Source: Deltaproteobacteria bacterium
GTDB lineage: Bacteria > Myxococcota > Myxococcia > SLRQ01
Direction: 5' to 3'
DNA: 64,000 bases
Assembly (NCBI GenBank): GCA_029210625.1
Contig: JARGFU010000002.1
Location: 1-64,000 of the forward strand
The notes beneath the pieces were generated by a model. That model was not told the DNA's origin and searched no databases. It saw only the letters and a list, made by a program, of their open reading frames with translations. Shown piece by piece: positions 33,738 through 41,403 of this stretch. Within the stretch, counting starts at the first letter, position 1, and every line of letters starts with the position of its first letter. The position numbers and the translations under genes are program-made.

Positions 33738-33769
33738 GGGGATCTTCGAGCTCACTGGAGAAGATCCCC
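33738..33769 (+). promoter_or_regulatory. Expression-platform hairpin abutting the start codon
   Basis: GGGGATCTTC (33738-33747) pairs perfectly with GAAGATCCCC (33760-33769), whose last base touches the ATG at 33770. The ribosome site GGAG (33757-33760) sits at the loop/stem boundary. A palindrome AAGGCACGTGCCTT (33718-33731) lies between this hairpin and the aptamer. Together they suggest control of translation initiation; there is no U-tract for a terminator. Confidence 0.65.
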
Positions 33770-35563
33770 ATGCGTGGTTCCAAGGGCCGGCCTGCGGCCG
33801 CTCGGGCTTCGTTCGTTTCCCTCATCCTCACCCTCACCCTCTCGCTCCCTCTGCTCGGTTGTGATGCCGGGGGAGAAGCGGAGAGCGTGGACCTCCGCGG
33901 CACCGTCGAGGTGGTCTACGTGGACTCGGCCGACGGCGCGTCCCTGCGCCTCGCGCTCTCCACCGACGAAGGACGCTACGGCCTCCACGTCACCGGGCCG
34001 GCGCCGGCCCTCGTCACGGGGACCCCGCTGCGCGTCCGGGGCCGGAGGCTCCCCGGGCTCGTGATCGGTGATCACGGTGGCAACGCCGGGGCGATCCTCG
34101 CCGCGGCCGAGGACCTCGAGCCCGAGCACCTCGGCCTGGGGGGCAGCGTCGATGGCAGCGGCAACGCGCTGGGCACGCTGGCCGACACCCTCGGCGAGCA
34201 GCGCACCCTCGTCATCCTCGTGAACTTCCAGGACGCGCCCGCCGACCAGCCCTGGAGCCTCGCCGGGGCCTCGAGCGTCGTCTACGGCGAGGTCAGCGGC
34301 TACCTGGAGGAGGCCTCCTTCGGGGCGACCTGGCTCCAGGGCGAGGTGCACGGCTGGTACACCCTGGCCCAGGACTCCACCCTCTGCGACAGCAACGCGC
34401 TGCGGACCCTGGCGCTCGCCGCGGCCGTCGACGATGGCGTGGCGCTCGAGGCCTTCGACCGGGTGATCTTCGCCTTCCCCGGCAGCCCCTGCGGCTACTC
34501 GGGCATGGCCACCCTCGGCGGCAAGCCCAGCTACGCCTGGCTCGCCGGCCACCTGGACCTGCGGGTCACCGGTCACGAGCTCGGTCACAACCTCGGCCTG
34601 CGGCACGCCCACTTCCTCGACTGCGGCGCCGAGGTCCTCGGCGCGAGCTGCACGAGCATCGAGTACGGCGATCCCACCGACCTCATGGGCGGGCTCGAGA
34701 ACACCGGGCACTTCCAGGCGGCCTCCAAGGAGCAGCTCGGCTGGCTCGCCGCCCCCGGCGCGCCGACCATCGGCACCGCCACGGCGAGCGGCGTCTTCCC
34801 CCTCGAGCCCTACGCGGCGAGCCCGGCCGGCGGCGACAAGGGGCTGCGGATCCACCAGGGCAGCGACCCGCTGACCGGGGGAGACGTCTGGTACTACCTC
34901 GAGTACCGCCAGCCGGTGGGAGCGGACAGCGGCCTGGCCGCGACCCCGGGCCTCCACGAGGGCGTGCTCCTGCGCAGGGTGGCCCCCGAGAACGGCGGCC
35001 TCGGAGCCTGGCTCCTCGACGGATCCCCGGCGAGCGCCAGCACGACCTACGGAGACCTCGTCGACGCCGCGCTGGTGGTCGGCGCCAGCTTCACCGACGC
35101 AGCGGCGGGGATCACGCTCACCCTCCTCTCGGCGGACGCCTCCGGCGCCCAGGTGGAGGTGAACCTCACGGGCGCGACGAGCGAGCCCCCCGTTGATCCC
35201 CCGGCCGAAGAGCCGCCGCCCCTCCCCGCGCCGGAGCCGGCGCCCGTCAACATGGCTCCCGTCGCCGTGGACGACGGCGCCACGATCCCCAAGGGCGGCA
35301 GCGCCGTGATCGACCTGCTGGCCAACGACCACGACCCCGACGGAGATCCGATCTCGGTGGTCGCGGTGGGGGCGCCCGCGCACGGGGAGGTGCAGCTCGA
35401 TCCCGGCGGGACGCTCACCTACATCCCCTCCCGCAAGTTCACCGGAGAGGAGGTCTTCGTCTACACCATCGGTGACGGCGACCTCGAGGCGAGCGCCATG
35501 GTGAGGATCGCCGTCGTCGCGAGCGGCGGTGGCGGCAAGGGCGGCGGCAAGGGCGGCCGCTAA
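33770..35563 (+). CDS. Riboswitch-controlled secreted zinc metalloprotease-like lipoprotein
   Basis: A 597-residue predicted lipoprotein: the signal peptide ends at a good lipobox LPLLGC. The catalytic domain has the extended zinc motif HELGHNLGLRH (about 271-281) followed by LMGG near 307, like gametolysin (M11) or related metzincin-type proteases. A Pro/Glu linker (about 475-500) precedes a cadherin-like/Big_9 domain (about 502-585: DDGATIPKGGSAVIDLLANDHDPDGD, a repeat type common in surface proteins) and a Gly/Lys tail. ATG 33770 sits directly after a hairpin and c-di-GMP-I riboswitch, so surface or matrix remodelling under c-di-GMP control is likely. Substrate unknown. Confidence 0.88.
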   Translation: MRGSKGRPAAARASFVSLILTLTLSLPLLGCDAGGEAESVDLRGTVEVVYVDSADGASLRLALSTDEGRYGLHVTGPAPALVTGTPLRVRGRRLPGLVIGDHGGNAGAILAAAEDLEPEHLGLGGSVDGSGNALGTLADTLGEQRTLVILVNFQDAPADQPWSLAGASSVVYGEVSGYLEEASFGATWLQGEVHGWYTLAQDSTLCDSNALRTLALAAAVDDGVALEAFDRVIFAFPGSPCGYSGMATLGGKPSYAWLAGHLDLRVTGHELGHNLGLRHAHFLDCGAEVLGASCTSIEYGDPTDLMGGLENTGHFQAASKEQLGWLAAPGAPTIGTATASGVFPLEPYAASPAGGDKGLRIHQGSDPLTGGDVWYYLEYRQPVGADSGLAATPGLHEGVLLRRVAPENGGLGAWLLDGSPASASTTYGDLVDAALVVGASFTDAAAGITLTLLSADASGAQVEVNLTGATSEPPVDPPAEEPPPLPAPEPAPVNMAPVAVDDGATIPKGGSAVIDLLANDHDPDGDPISVVAVGAPAHGEVQLDPGGTLTYIPSRKFTGEEVFVYTIGDGDLEASAMVRIAVVASGGGGKGGGKGGR

Positions 35564-35568
35564 GTCAC

Positions 35569-35600
35569 GGGGCGGCGAGCCAGGGAAGGCCCGCCGCCCC
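35569..35600. terminator. 9-bp GC hairpin between convergent genes
   Basis: GGGGCGGCG (35569-35577) pairs with CGCCGCCCC (35592-35600), starting six bases after the metalloprotease stop and before the end of the convergent repeat-protein gene. No U-tract is present; termination is inferred from position. Confidence 0.5.
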
Positions 35601-35650
35601 TCGGGACGGCCGGTGCTCTCGGGGGTGGGCGCCGGCCAGGGACGAACGCT

Positions 35651-37705
35651 TCAGAGGGCGAGCGGATCGATGCAGAGCGAGCAGGCCGCGCTGATCTGCA
35701 CCGGCGCGACCACCAGCCCCAGCGCACCCTCACCGCTGGCGGTCATGGTGTCGCTCGCGTCGTAGTCGTGGAGGCCGGCGGTGTAGCTGCTCGGGTAGTA
35801 GTAGACGGAGTAGGGGGTGCTGGTGCCGGGGGGCAGGAGGAGGTCGCTGGCGATGACCCCGAGCACGCTGTCCTCCAGGACGCCGCCGGTGATCTCGATG
35901 TCACCGGTGTTGGAGAGCACGCCGCTGACCGTGACCTTCACGACGAGGTAGCCGGACTGAGCGGAGTCGTCGAGCGCCACGTCGCAGACCTTGGTCACGT
36001 CGAGCGAGGCCTCGAAGGCCGTCGAGCAACCAGCGTCGTCCGATGCCTCCACCGTGTCGGTGACGTCGAAGTAGCTCTCGGCGGTCGCGGTGACGACGTC
36101 GTAGGTGACGAGGTCGGTGGCGTTCGCCCAGCTCCCGACGAAGAGGGCGGGCGGGGCGTCGGCGTCGAGCGAGAAGCCGACGGTCGCGCACTGGGTCGGG
36201 TTCAGGCAGAGCAGGGTGTCCGCCTCGGTGCAGTCACCGTCGAGGTCGTCGTCGAAGCAGGTCACCAGCGAGAGCAGGGGCTGGGCCAGCGGCGTCGTGT
36301 CGGCCAGGCGCACGTTGACCAGCTTCACCTGGCCCGTGTTCTCCACCGTGCCGTGGAACTCCACCAGCAGCTCGTTGCCTGCCTCGTTGAGCGAGGCCTG
36401 GTCGCAGTCCTTGGTCACCCAGATGTCGGGCACGCCGATGGTCTCGCAGAGGGCGGTGGCGTACTCGGTGTCCCCGACCGGGGTGCCGTCGAGCTCCTTC
36501 GCGGTCGCCGCCAGGGTGTCGGTGAGGGTGAAGAGGCCGGTGACGGGATCATGGCCGGCCGGCTCTGAGGTCGCGTAGCTGCCCATCACCTTGGCGCTCG
36601 CACCGGAGGGCAGGATGAAGCTTGCGGCTCCCCCTGCCAGGCCGAGGCCCGGTGGCGGACCCGCACAGGCGCCGGAGACCCAGAGGCAGACGTCGTCGAT
36701 GTCACCGACGTCGTCCTCCACCACGATCTCGAGGGGCAGGAAGCCGGTGTTGTCGACGAGGCCCTCGAAGGTCACGGTGAAGCCGTTGCCGCTGGCGTCG
36801 AGGCTCGCCTCGCAGGCCTTGGTCACCTCGAAGGCGCAGAGCTCGAAGCCCCCGAGGACGAAGTCCTTCAGCTGGGCGGTCTCGGAGTGGGAGGAGCGCG
36901 TCTCGGCGAGGAACGAGGAGAAGCAGCGGGAGGAGCCCAGGAGCTGGGTGACGTTGACGCCGCCCTCGAAGAAGCTCTCGTAGGGGAAGAAGGGGCTGCC
37001 GTCCTTCGCGAGGTAGGGCCAGGGTGCGGTCTCGCTGCCCAGGTTGGTGATGGCGCAGGCGTACTTGGGGTTGGTGGGGTCACCGTCGCAGGGCGCGTCC
37101 TCGGAGTCGAAGACCAGCTTCAGGTTGTTCGCCACGTTGGCCTCGTCCGGGTTCCACTCCAGCACCTTGATCAGCGGATGGGCGCCGGAGGCCTGGGGGA
37201 ACTCGACGAGCACCAGCATGTCGCCCACCCGGTGCTGTCCCGGGCCGAAGTCGTCCGGCGGGAAGAGGCCGATCTCCTCCTGGAAGAACCAGAAGCCGAG
37301 GAAGGCGTCGCCGTTGTTCGCGTAGCGGTCGGCGCCGAAGTAGATGATCAGGTCGTCCTTGGCACAGGTGCCGGGCGAGTCGTTGGGGCAGAGGAAGGCG
37401 GCGGCGTAGGCGTTGGTGATGTCGTCCTTGTCGGGGACGGAGCCGTCCTTCCAGGCCCAGGCCGTGGTGTCCTCGATGTCCTTGGAGCCGCCTCGCCAGT
37501 AGATCGAGAGCGGCGCCGGATCGGCGATGGGGATGTCGGTGACGCGCACCGCGGTGTCCGAGGTGATGTTGGCCCAGTCGTGGCCGCCGTCACTCACGGC
37601 ATTCCCGTCGAGCTCGAAGAGCCCGATCGTGTCCACGGCGAGCGCCGGGGAGGCCAGCCCGGCTAGCGCCAGGCTGCTCATGACCAGCAGAGTTCGAAGT
37701 CTCAT
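35651..37705 (-). CDS. Secreted repeat protein with three VTK-C / NTG modules
   Basis: A 684-residue exported protein of unknown function. A signal peptide (1-23, SPALA-VDT) is followed by about 250 residues without a recognised domain, rich in Asp and aromatic residues (DNITNAY, DDLIIYFGADRYANNGD, WFFQEEIGLF). Three modules of about 115 residues then repeat the pattern V-T-K-x-C...V-x-F/V-x-G-x-[VL]-x-N-T-G (starting near VTKACEASLD, VTKDCDQASL and VTKVCDVALD), DUF11-like. Cysteine pairs occur within each module. The ATG at 37705 follows AAGGAGAG. It is convergent with the metalloprotease gene. A surface or matrix role is inferred. Confidence 0.8.
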   Translation of the reverse strand: MRLRTLLVMSSLALAGLASPALAVDTIGLFELDGNAVSDGGHDWANITSDTAVRVTDIPIADPAPLSIYWRGGSKDIEDTTAWAWKDGSVPDKDDITNAYAAAFLCPNDSPGTCAKDDLIIYFGADRYANNGDAFLGFWFFQEEIGLFPPDDFGPGQHRVGDMLVLVEFPQASGAHPLIKVLEWNPDEANVANNLKLVFDSEDAPCDGDPTNPKYACAITNLGSETAPWPYLAKDGSPFFPYESFFEGGVNVTQLLGSSRCFSSFLAETRSSHSETAQLKDFVLGGFELCAFEVTKACEASLDASGNGFTVTFEGLVDNTGFLPLEIVVEDDVGDIDDVCLWVSGACAGPPPGLGLAGGAASFILPSGASAKVMGSYATSEPAGHDPVTGLFTLTDTLAATAKELDGTPVGDTEYATALCETIGVPDIWVTKDCDQASLNEAGNELLVEFHGTVENTGQVKLVNVRLADTTPLAQPLLSLVTCFDDDLDGDCTEADTLLCLNPTQCATVGFSLDADAPPALFVGSWANATDLVTYDVVTATAESYFDVTDTVEASDDAGCSTAFEASLDVTKVCDVALDDSAQSGYLVVKVTVSGVLSNTGDIEITGGVLEDSVLGVIASDLLLPPGTSTPYSVYYYPSSYTAGLHDYDASDTMTASGEGALGLVVAPVQISAACSLCIDPLAL

Positions 37706-37794
37706 CTCTCTCTCCTTCTCCCGTGGGCCGCGGGCTGCCGCGCCGCGGGGCACGGGTGTTTTCATTGATGAGCAGGGGGGGCGCAGTTGGGATA

Positions 37795-37810
37795 AGCAAG
37801 GGACATACCG
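37795..37810 (-). promoter_or_regulatory. Candidate sigma-54 promoter of the secreted repeat protein
   Basis: On the minus strand CGGTATGTCCCTTGCT fits the GG-N10-GC spacing of a -24/-12 promoter (consensus TGGCACG-N4-TTGCW), 90 bp upstream of the ATG. The -24 half is imperfect (CGGTAT). Confidence 0.42.
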
Positions 37811-37842
37811 CGCCGCCAAGCGCCTGCTTTCAGTGAGGAAAT

Positions 37843-37900
37843 CCGGACCCGGCCCCCTCCGGTCCGGGGGCGGTGTCCCGGCGACGTTACGGGCGCCGGG
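37843..37900 (-). terminator. Two GC hairpins downstream of ackA
   Basis: CCGGACC (37843-37849) / GGTCCGG (37861-37867) and CCCGGCG (37877-37883) / CGCCGGG (37894-37900) lie downstream of the ackA stop on the minus strand and upstream of the repeat-protein promoter candidate. They may end the pta-ackA transcript. Confidence 0.4.
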
Positions 37901-37965
37901 GGAGGGGCCACGCAACCGCCCGGAAACCCTTCCAGGAGGCGCGGCCCCGGGGTGAAACGATCGTG

Positions 37966-39165
37966 CTACGCGGCCGAGGCCAGGGCGAAGCTGTCCCGGG
38001 CGATCAGCTTCTCCTCGTCGGTCGGCACCACCAGGATGCGCACCGGCGCGCCCTCCCGGGCGATGTCCGCCTCGCGGCCGACGGCCTCCCGGTTGCGAGC
38101 CTCGTCGAGCTCGAGCCCCAGGGCGGCGAGCCCGGTCAGGACCTCGGAGCGGACCGAGGGGCTGTTCTCACCGATGCCCGCGGTGAAGACCACCGCGTCG
38201 GCCCCGCCGAGGACCGCCAGGTAGGCCCCGAGGTACTTGCGGATCCGGTAGGTGAAGACCTCCAGCGCCCGCCGCGCCCCGGGATCGCCCCCGGCGCGCA
38301 GGCGCTCCAGCTCCCGCACGTCGTTGCTCGCCCCGGAGAGCCCCCGCAGGCCGCTCTCCTTGTTGAGCAGCCGGTCGAGGGCGTCGATGGGGAGATCCTT
38401 GGTGCGCGCCAGGTGGAAGACGATGGCCGGATCGAGGTCCCCGCAGCGGGTCCCCATCACCAGGCCCTCGAGCGGGGTCAGCCCCATCGAGGTGTCCACC
38501 GAGCGGCCGCCCTCGATCGCGGCCATGCTCGAACCGTTGCCGAGGTGGCAGGTGATCAGCTTCAGCTCTTCGAGCGGCCGGCCCAGCAGCTCGGCGGCCC
38601 GTGTCGCCACGTAGCGGTGGGAGGTGCCGTGGAAGCCGTAGCGGCGGATTCCGTCCTCCTCGTAGAGCGCGTGGGGCAGGCCGTAGAGGTAGGCCCGGGG
38701 CGGCATCCCCTGGTGGAAGGCCGTGTCGAAGACGGCCACCTGCCGCGCGCGGGGCAGCACCTCTCGGGCCACCCGGATCCCGATCAGGTTGGGCGGGTTG
38801 TGCAGGGGAGCGAGGGCCACGTGCTCCTCGATCGCCGCGAGGACCTCGTCGTCGATGAGCACGGTCTCGGTGAAGCGCTCCCCCCCGTGGACGACCCGGT
38901 GACCCACCGCCTCGATCTCGTCCGGCGCGGAGAGGGGCGCGCCCTCGCCGGAGGTGAGCAGCTGCATGGCGCGGCGCAGGCCGCTCTCGTGATCGGGGAT
39001 GGGCTCCTCGAGGCGGGTCTCGCGCTCGCCCGCCCGCTGCTTCACCTCGCCCCGGGGCTCACCGATCCGCTCCACCGAGCCTCGCGCCAGCACCGTGGCC
39101 TCGGGCATGGCGAAGAGCTGGTACTTGATCGAGGAGCTGCCCGAGTTGAGGACGAGCACCTTCAC
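37966..39165 (-). CDS. ackA: Acetate kinase
   Basis: A 399-residue acetate kinase interconverting acetyl phosphate plus ADP with acetate plus ATP. Signatures: VLVLNSGSSSIKYQLF (phosphate 1), VGHRVVHGGERF, VFDTAFHQGMPPRAYLYGLP, FHGTSHRYV, CHLGNGSSMAAI, DTSMGLTPLEGLVMGTRCGDLDP and FTAGIGENSP. It starts with GTG 39165 overlapping the pta stop (GTGA), so it is translationally coupled. The length is normal. With PFOR and Pta in the same window it completes pyruvate-to-acetate substrate-level phosphorylation. Confidence 0.97.
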   Translation of the reverse strand: MKVLVLNSGSSSIKYQLFAMPEATVLARGSVERIGEPRGEVKQRAGERETRLEEPIPDHESGLRRAMQLLTSGEGAPLSAPDEIEAVGHRVVHGGERFTETVLIDDEVLAAIEEHVALAPLHNPPNLIGIRVAREVLPRARQVAVFDTAFHQGMPPRAYLYGLPHALYEEDGIRRYGFHGTSHRYVATRAAELLGRPLEELKLITCHLGNGSSMAAIEGGRSVDTSMGLTPLEGLVMGTRCGDLDPAIVFHLARTKDLPIDALDRLLNKESGLRGLSGASNDVRELERLRAGGDPGARRALEVFTYRIRKYLGAYLAVLGGADAVVFTAGIGENSPSVRSEVLTGLAALGLELDEARNREAVGREADIAREGAPVRILVVPTDEEKLIARDSFALASAA

Positions 39166-41261
39166 GACGACGCCGCCTGGATGGCGGTGACGATCACCGT
39201 GTTCACCACGTCGGTGATCGTGGCGCCGCGGCTCAGGTCGTTGACCGGCTTGGCCAGCCCCTGGAGGACCGGGCCGATGGCGATCGCGTCGGCCGAGCGC
39301 TGCACCGCCTTGTAGGTGTTGTTGCCGGTGTTCAGGTCCGGGAAGATGAAGACCGTCGCCCGGCCGGCGACCTGGCTCTCGGGCAGCTTGGTGCGGGCCA
39401 CGGCCGGATCGACCGCGGCGTCGTACTGGATCGGCCCCTCGAGGAGCAGGTTCGGGTTGCGGGCCTTGGCCAGCTCGGTGGCCCGGCGGACCAGCTCGAC
39501 GTCGTGCCCCTTCCCCGACTCGCCCGTGGAGTAGGAGAGCATCGCCACCCGCGGCTCGATGCCGAAGGCGGCCGCGGTCTCGGCGCTGGCCAGGGCGATC
39601 TCGGCGAGCTGCTCGGCGGTCGGGTTGGGGATGACCGCGCAGTCGCCGTAGACCAGCACCTTGTCCGGCAGGCACATGAAGAAGACGCTGGAGACGTTCT
39701 CGATGCCGGGCCGGGTCTTCACGAACTCGAAGGCCGGCCGCAGCGTGGCCTGGGTGGTCGTGGTGGAGCCCGAGACCATGCCGTCCGCCCGACCCTTGTA
39801 GACCATCATGGTCCCGAAGTAGGTGCGGTCGGTCATCAGGTCGTGGGCCGTGGGCCGCGGCAGACCCTTGTGCTTGCGCAGCTCGACCAGGGTATCGACG
39901 TAGTCGTCGAGCATGGGGTCGCGCCGCGGATCGACGAGGGTGACGCCCGAGTCGAAGCTGACGCCGAGGTGGTCGGCCAGCTTGCCGATCTCGTCGACGT
40001 CGCCGAGGAGCACCACGTCGACGACGTCCCGGCGCCGCAGCACCTCGGTGGCCTTGATGATGCGATCGACGTTGCCCTCGGGCAGGACGATGGTCTTCTT
40101 GTGGGCCCGCGCCTTGTCGCGCAGGTCGCGGAGGAAGCGCCGCGGGGTGACGACGATCTTGTCGGGGTCGAGCTTGCGCCCCAGGAAGGACTCGAGATCG
40201 ACGTAGTCCTCCATCGCCGCGCGGATCGCCAGGGCCTTGTCCTCCTGATCCTCCTCGAGGACGGGCTGCGTGGCGTTCACCGCGATGGCGGTGTCGTAGG
40301 TGTGCGCGTCCACGCTCAGGACCGGCAGCCGCCCCTTGCACAGGCCGTGGACCAGCTGCAGCACCTTGCGCCGGGGCTCGAAGCCGCCGGTGAGCAGCAC
40401 GCCCGCCGGGCGGGCCACCTCCGGGCAGCCGAAGGCCGCGGCGGCGGCCAGGAGGATCTCCTCCCGGTCGCCGGGCGTGATGACCAGCGAGCCCTCCGAG
40501 ATGTAGTGGAGGGCGTTCTCCAGACCCATGGCGGCCACCAGGGTCTCGCTGACCTGCGCGTCCAGCATCTCCTCTCCGAGGAGGACCCGGGCGCCGAGCG
40601 CCCGGACGATGTCCCGCACCCGCGGGCGGGCCAGGGCGGGGAGGTCGGGCAGCACCCCGTAGAGGGGGAGGGAGAGCGCCTTGAGCTCGCGGCGCACGGT
40701 GTCGGCGATCTCCTCCTGACGTCGCGGCTCGGCGCGGTTCACGATGACCCCGGCGAGATCGGCGCCCCGCTCGCGCAGCTTCGCGCTCGCCAGCGCGATG
40801 TTGGAGGCGATGGCGTCGGCCCGGGTGTCGTGGCCGTTGACGACCAGCAGCACCGAGGCCGAGAGGTTTCGAGCCAGATCGATGTTGATGTCCGAGTCGA
40901 GGGTGGGGAAGGCCCGCAGGCTGTCGACGCCCTCGCAGAGGACGACCTCCGCCTTCTCGGCGACCTTGCCGTAGGCCTCGAGGATGCGGTCCATCACCTC
41001 GTCGTAGCGGCCCTGCTGGATCCCGCGGGTGACCTCGCCGCTGCTCATCCCGATGGCCGAGCGGGCGTCCGCCGAGCGGCCGAGGATGCCGTTAACGAAG
41101 CGGACGTCGGCGTCGGCGGTGGCCTCGGCCTGCGACATGCCGATGGGCTTGAAGTAGGCGGTGCGGGCGCCGTGGCGCTCCAGCTGATCGACCAGGCCGA
41201 GGGAGACCACACTCTTTCCGGTGCCCGCCTCGTTGGCGATCACCATGACACAGCGAGCCAT
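39162..41261 (-). CDS. pta: Phosphate acetyltransferase, long form with N-terminal P-loop and DRTGG domains
   Basis: A 699-residue Pta converting acetyl-CoA and phosphate to acetyl phosphate. The N-terminal third is a dethiobiotin-synthetase-like P-loop domain (NEAGTGKSVVSLGL, CEGVDSL). A DRTGG domain spans about 215-330. The catalytic PTA_PTB domain occupies about 375-695 with TVLPEGNVDRI-like start, GRADGMVSGSTTTTQATLRPAF, FFMCLPDKVLVYGDCAVIPNP, SYSTGESGKG and NTGNNTYKAVQRSA. This matches the long E. coli-type enzyme. It is the first gene of pta-ackA; a 16-bp palindrome precedes it. Confidence 0.96.
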   Translation of the reverse strand: MARCVMVIANEAGTGKSVVSLGLVDQLERHGARTAYFKPIGMSQAEATADADVRFVNGILGRSADARSAIGMSSGEVTRGIQQGRYDEVMDRILEAYGKVAEKAEVVLCEGVDSLRAFPTLDSDINIDLARNLSASVLLVVNGHDTRADAIASNIALASAKLRERGADLAGVIVNRAEPRRQEEIADTVRRELKALSLPLYGVLPDLPALARPRVRDIVRALGARVLLGEEMLDAQVSETLVAAMGLENALHYISEGSLVITPGDREEILLAAAAAFGCPEVARPAGVLLTGGFEPRRKVLQLVHGLCKGRLPVLSVDAHTYDTAIAVNATQPVLEEDQEDKALAIRAAMEDYVDLESFLGRKLDPDKIVVTPRRFLRDLRDKARAHKKTIVLPEGNVDRIIKATEVLRRRDVVDVVLLGDVDEIGKLADHLGVSFDSGVTLVDPRRDPMLDDYVDTLVELRKHKGLPRPTAHDLMTDRTYFGTMMVYKGRADGMVSGSTTTTQATLRPAFEFVKTRPGIENVSSVFFMCLPDKVLVYGDCAVIPNPTAEQLAEIALASAETAAAFGIEPRVAMLSYSTGESGKGHDVELVRRATELAKARNPNLLLEGPIQYDAAVDPAVARTKLPESQVAGRATVFIFPDLNTGNNTYKAVQRSADAIAIGPVLQGLAKPVNDLSRGATITDVVNTVIVTAIQAASS

Positions 41262-41296
41262 GACCGAGCTCCGATGGTTCCGGGTTGGAGGAGGAG

Positions 41297-41312
41297 GGTA
41301 GGGCGCCCTACC
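41297..41312. promoter_or_regulatory. 16-bp perfect palindrome upstream of pta-ackA
   Basis: GGTAGGGCGCCCTACC lies 36-51 bp before the pta ATG. On the minus strand TAAGGT overlaps its upstream edge and could be a -10 element with GTGACG 16 bp further up. A regulator operator is possible; the protein is unknown. Confidence 0.4.
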
Positions 41313-41364
41313 TTACTCGCGCCCCGCCCGGCGTCACCATCGATTCGGGGTCGGGTGATCCCGG

Positions 41365-41397
41365 GGCGGGGCGGCGAGAGAGGGGCGCCGCCCCGCC
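41365..41397 (-). terminator. 12-bp GC hairpin after the repeat lipoprotein
   Basis: GGCGGGGCGGCG (41365-41376) pairs with CGCCGCCCCGCC (41386-41397), 6 bp beyond the repeat-lipoprotein stop on the minus strand. No U-tract. Confidence 0.5.
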
Positions 41398-41403
41398 GGA
41401 GGA

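Noticed and set aside
37706-37965. Second riboswitch upstream of the secreted repeat protein
   Set aside because: Strong hairpins exist, but the GEMM blocks GGCAAACC and GACGCAAAGCC are absent on both strands.
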